Assembly: GCA_963829135.1 (NCBI GenBank)
Contig: CAWHHO010000004.1
Coordinates: forward strand, 1-64,000
Source of the DNA: Kumtagia sp963829135
Lineage (GTDB): Bacteria > Pseudomonadota > Alphaproteobacteria > Rhizobiales > Rhizobiaceae
DNA length: 64,000 nucleotides
Reading direction: 5' to 3'
The position numbers and the translations under genes were made by a program. Below are positions 63,891-64,000 of this stretch, piece by piece (positions within the stretch are counted from its first letter, which is position 1; each line of letters starts with the position of its first letter). The notes beneath the pieces are model-generated. The model was not told the DNA's origin. It made no database searches and saw only the letters and a list, made by a program, of their open reading frames with translations.

Positions 63891-64000
63891 CTATTCGAAC
63901 ACCGTCAGCATGGCGCGATCGGCGATTTCCATACCGAAGCCCGGCGCATCGCCAATCACCAGCTTGCCGTTTTTTGGCATCGGCTCGCCCGTGAACAGCT
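63891..64000 (-). CDS. Enolase-superfamily (mandelate racemase-like) protein, 3' end only
   Basis: The last 35 codons of a gene entering from the right edge: LFTGEPMPKNGKLVIGDAPG, then FGMEIADRAMLTVFE. This is the usual C-terminus of mandelate racemase/dehydratase enzymes of the enolase superfamily. It precedes the SDR gene by about 25 bp and is presumably its operon partner. The catalytic part is outside the window. Confidence 0.75.
   Translation of the reverse strand, partial: LFTGEPMPKNGKLVIGDAPGFGMEIADRAMLTVFE

Overview
The window looks like chromosomal DNA from a Rhizobiales alphaproteobacterium, probably Phyllobacteriaceae (Mesorhizobium/Aminobacter-like). The reasons are the GC-rich housekeeping genes, the hisS-hisZ-hisG run with a short HisG plus HisZ, the plant-type glutamate-cysteine ligase, DUF1127 and phasin genes, and a tRNA-His remnant with discriminator A73, which is typical of alphaproteobacteria. 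This assignment is inference; no database search was possible.

Layout. (1) 1-8845 is the right end of an integrated element. It has one acetyltransferase-like gene, one small ORF, and about 6 kb of nearly gene-free mosaic sequence made of AT-rich GATAAT islets, purine-rich modules and a 13-copy ~160 bp tandem array. It ends with an Arc-type regulator/tyrosine integrase pair and a 3' tRNA-His fragment acting as attachment site. (2) 9.2-43.7 kb is mainly core chromosome: xseA, an adenylate cyclase, a GH19-like hydrolase, gshA, rsmE, glcDEF, tag, hisS-hisZ-hisG, oxyR/katG, a SulP transporter, an RsmB-type methyltransferase, tspO, an MTA/SAH nucleosidase and guaA. Scattered through it are a TumE-like toxin-antitoxin pair, an L,D-transpeptidase remnant and a frameshifted thioesterase. 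(3) 43.7 to about 57.4 kb is a second accessory island, entered at the 3' end of guaA. It carries a P4-type integrase, an AlpA-like ORF, an intact IS256-family element, a LysR regulator, a trypsin-like protease/NUC1 nuclease fusion, a membrane protein, an NTF2-like protein, a Fic protein with a four-copy 24-bp-periodic upstream repeat, and a hipBA module. (4) 56.9-64 kb holds gene debris (helicase, phosphoketolase, universal stress protein), a phasin/universal-stress gene group, a MerR regulator/Zn-Cd P-type ATPase pair, and sugar-acid catabolism genes (decayed FAH-family gene, SDR, enolase-superfamily C-terminus) running off the end.

The most unusual parts are the non-coding tandem array and its surrounding mosaic, the protease-nuclease fusion beside a membrane protein and a Fic gene, and the 24-bp-spaced repeats in front of fic. 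Core genes sit between two separate integration sites (tRNA-His and guaA), so the accessory content at both ends is explained by site-specific integration.
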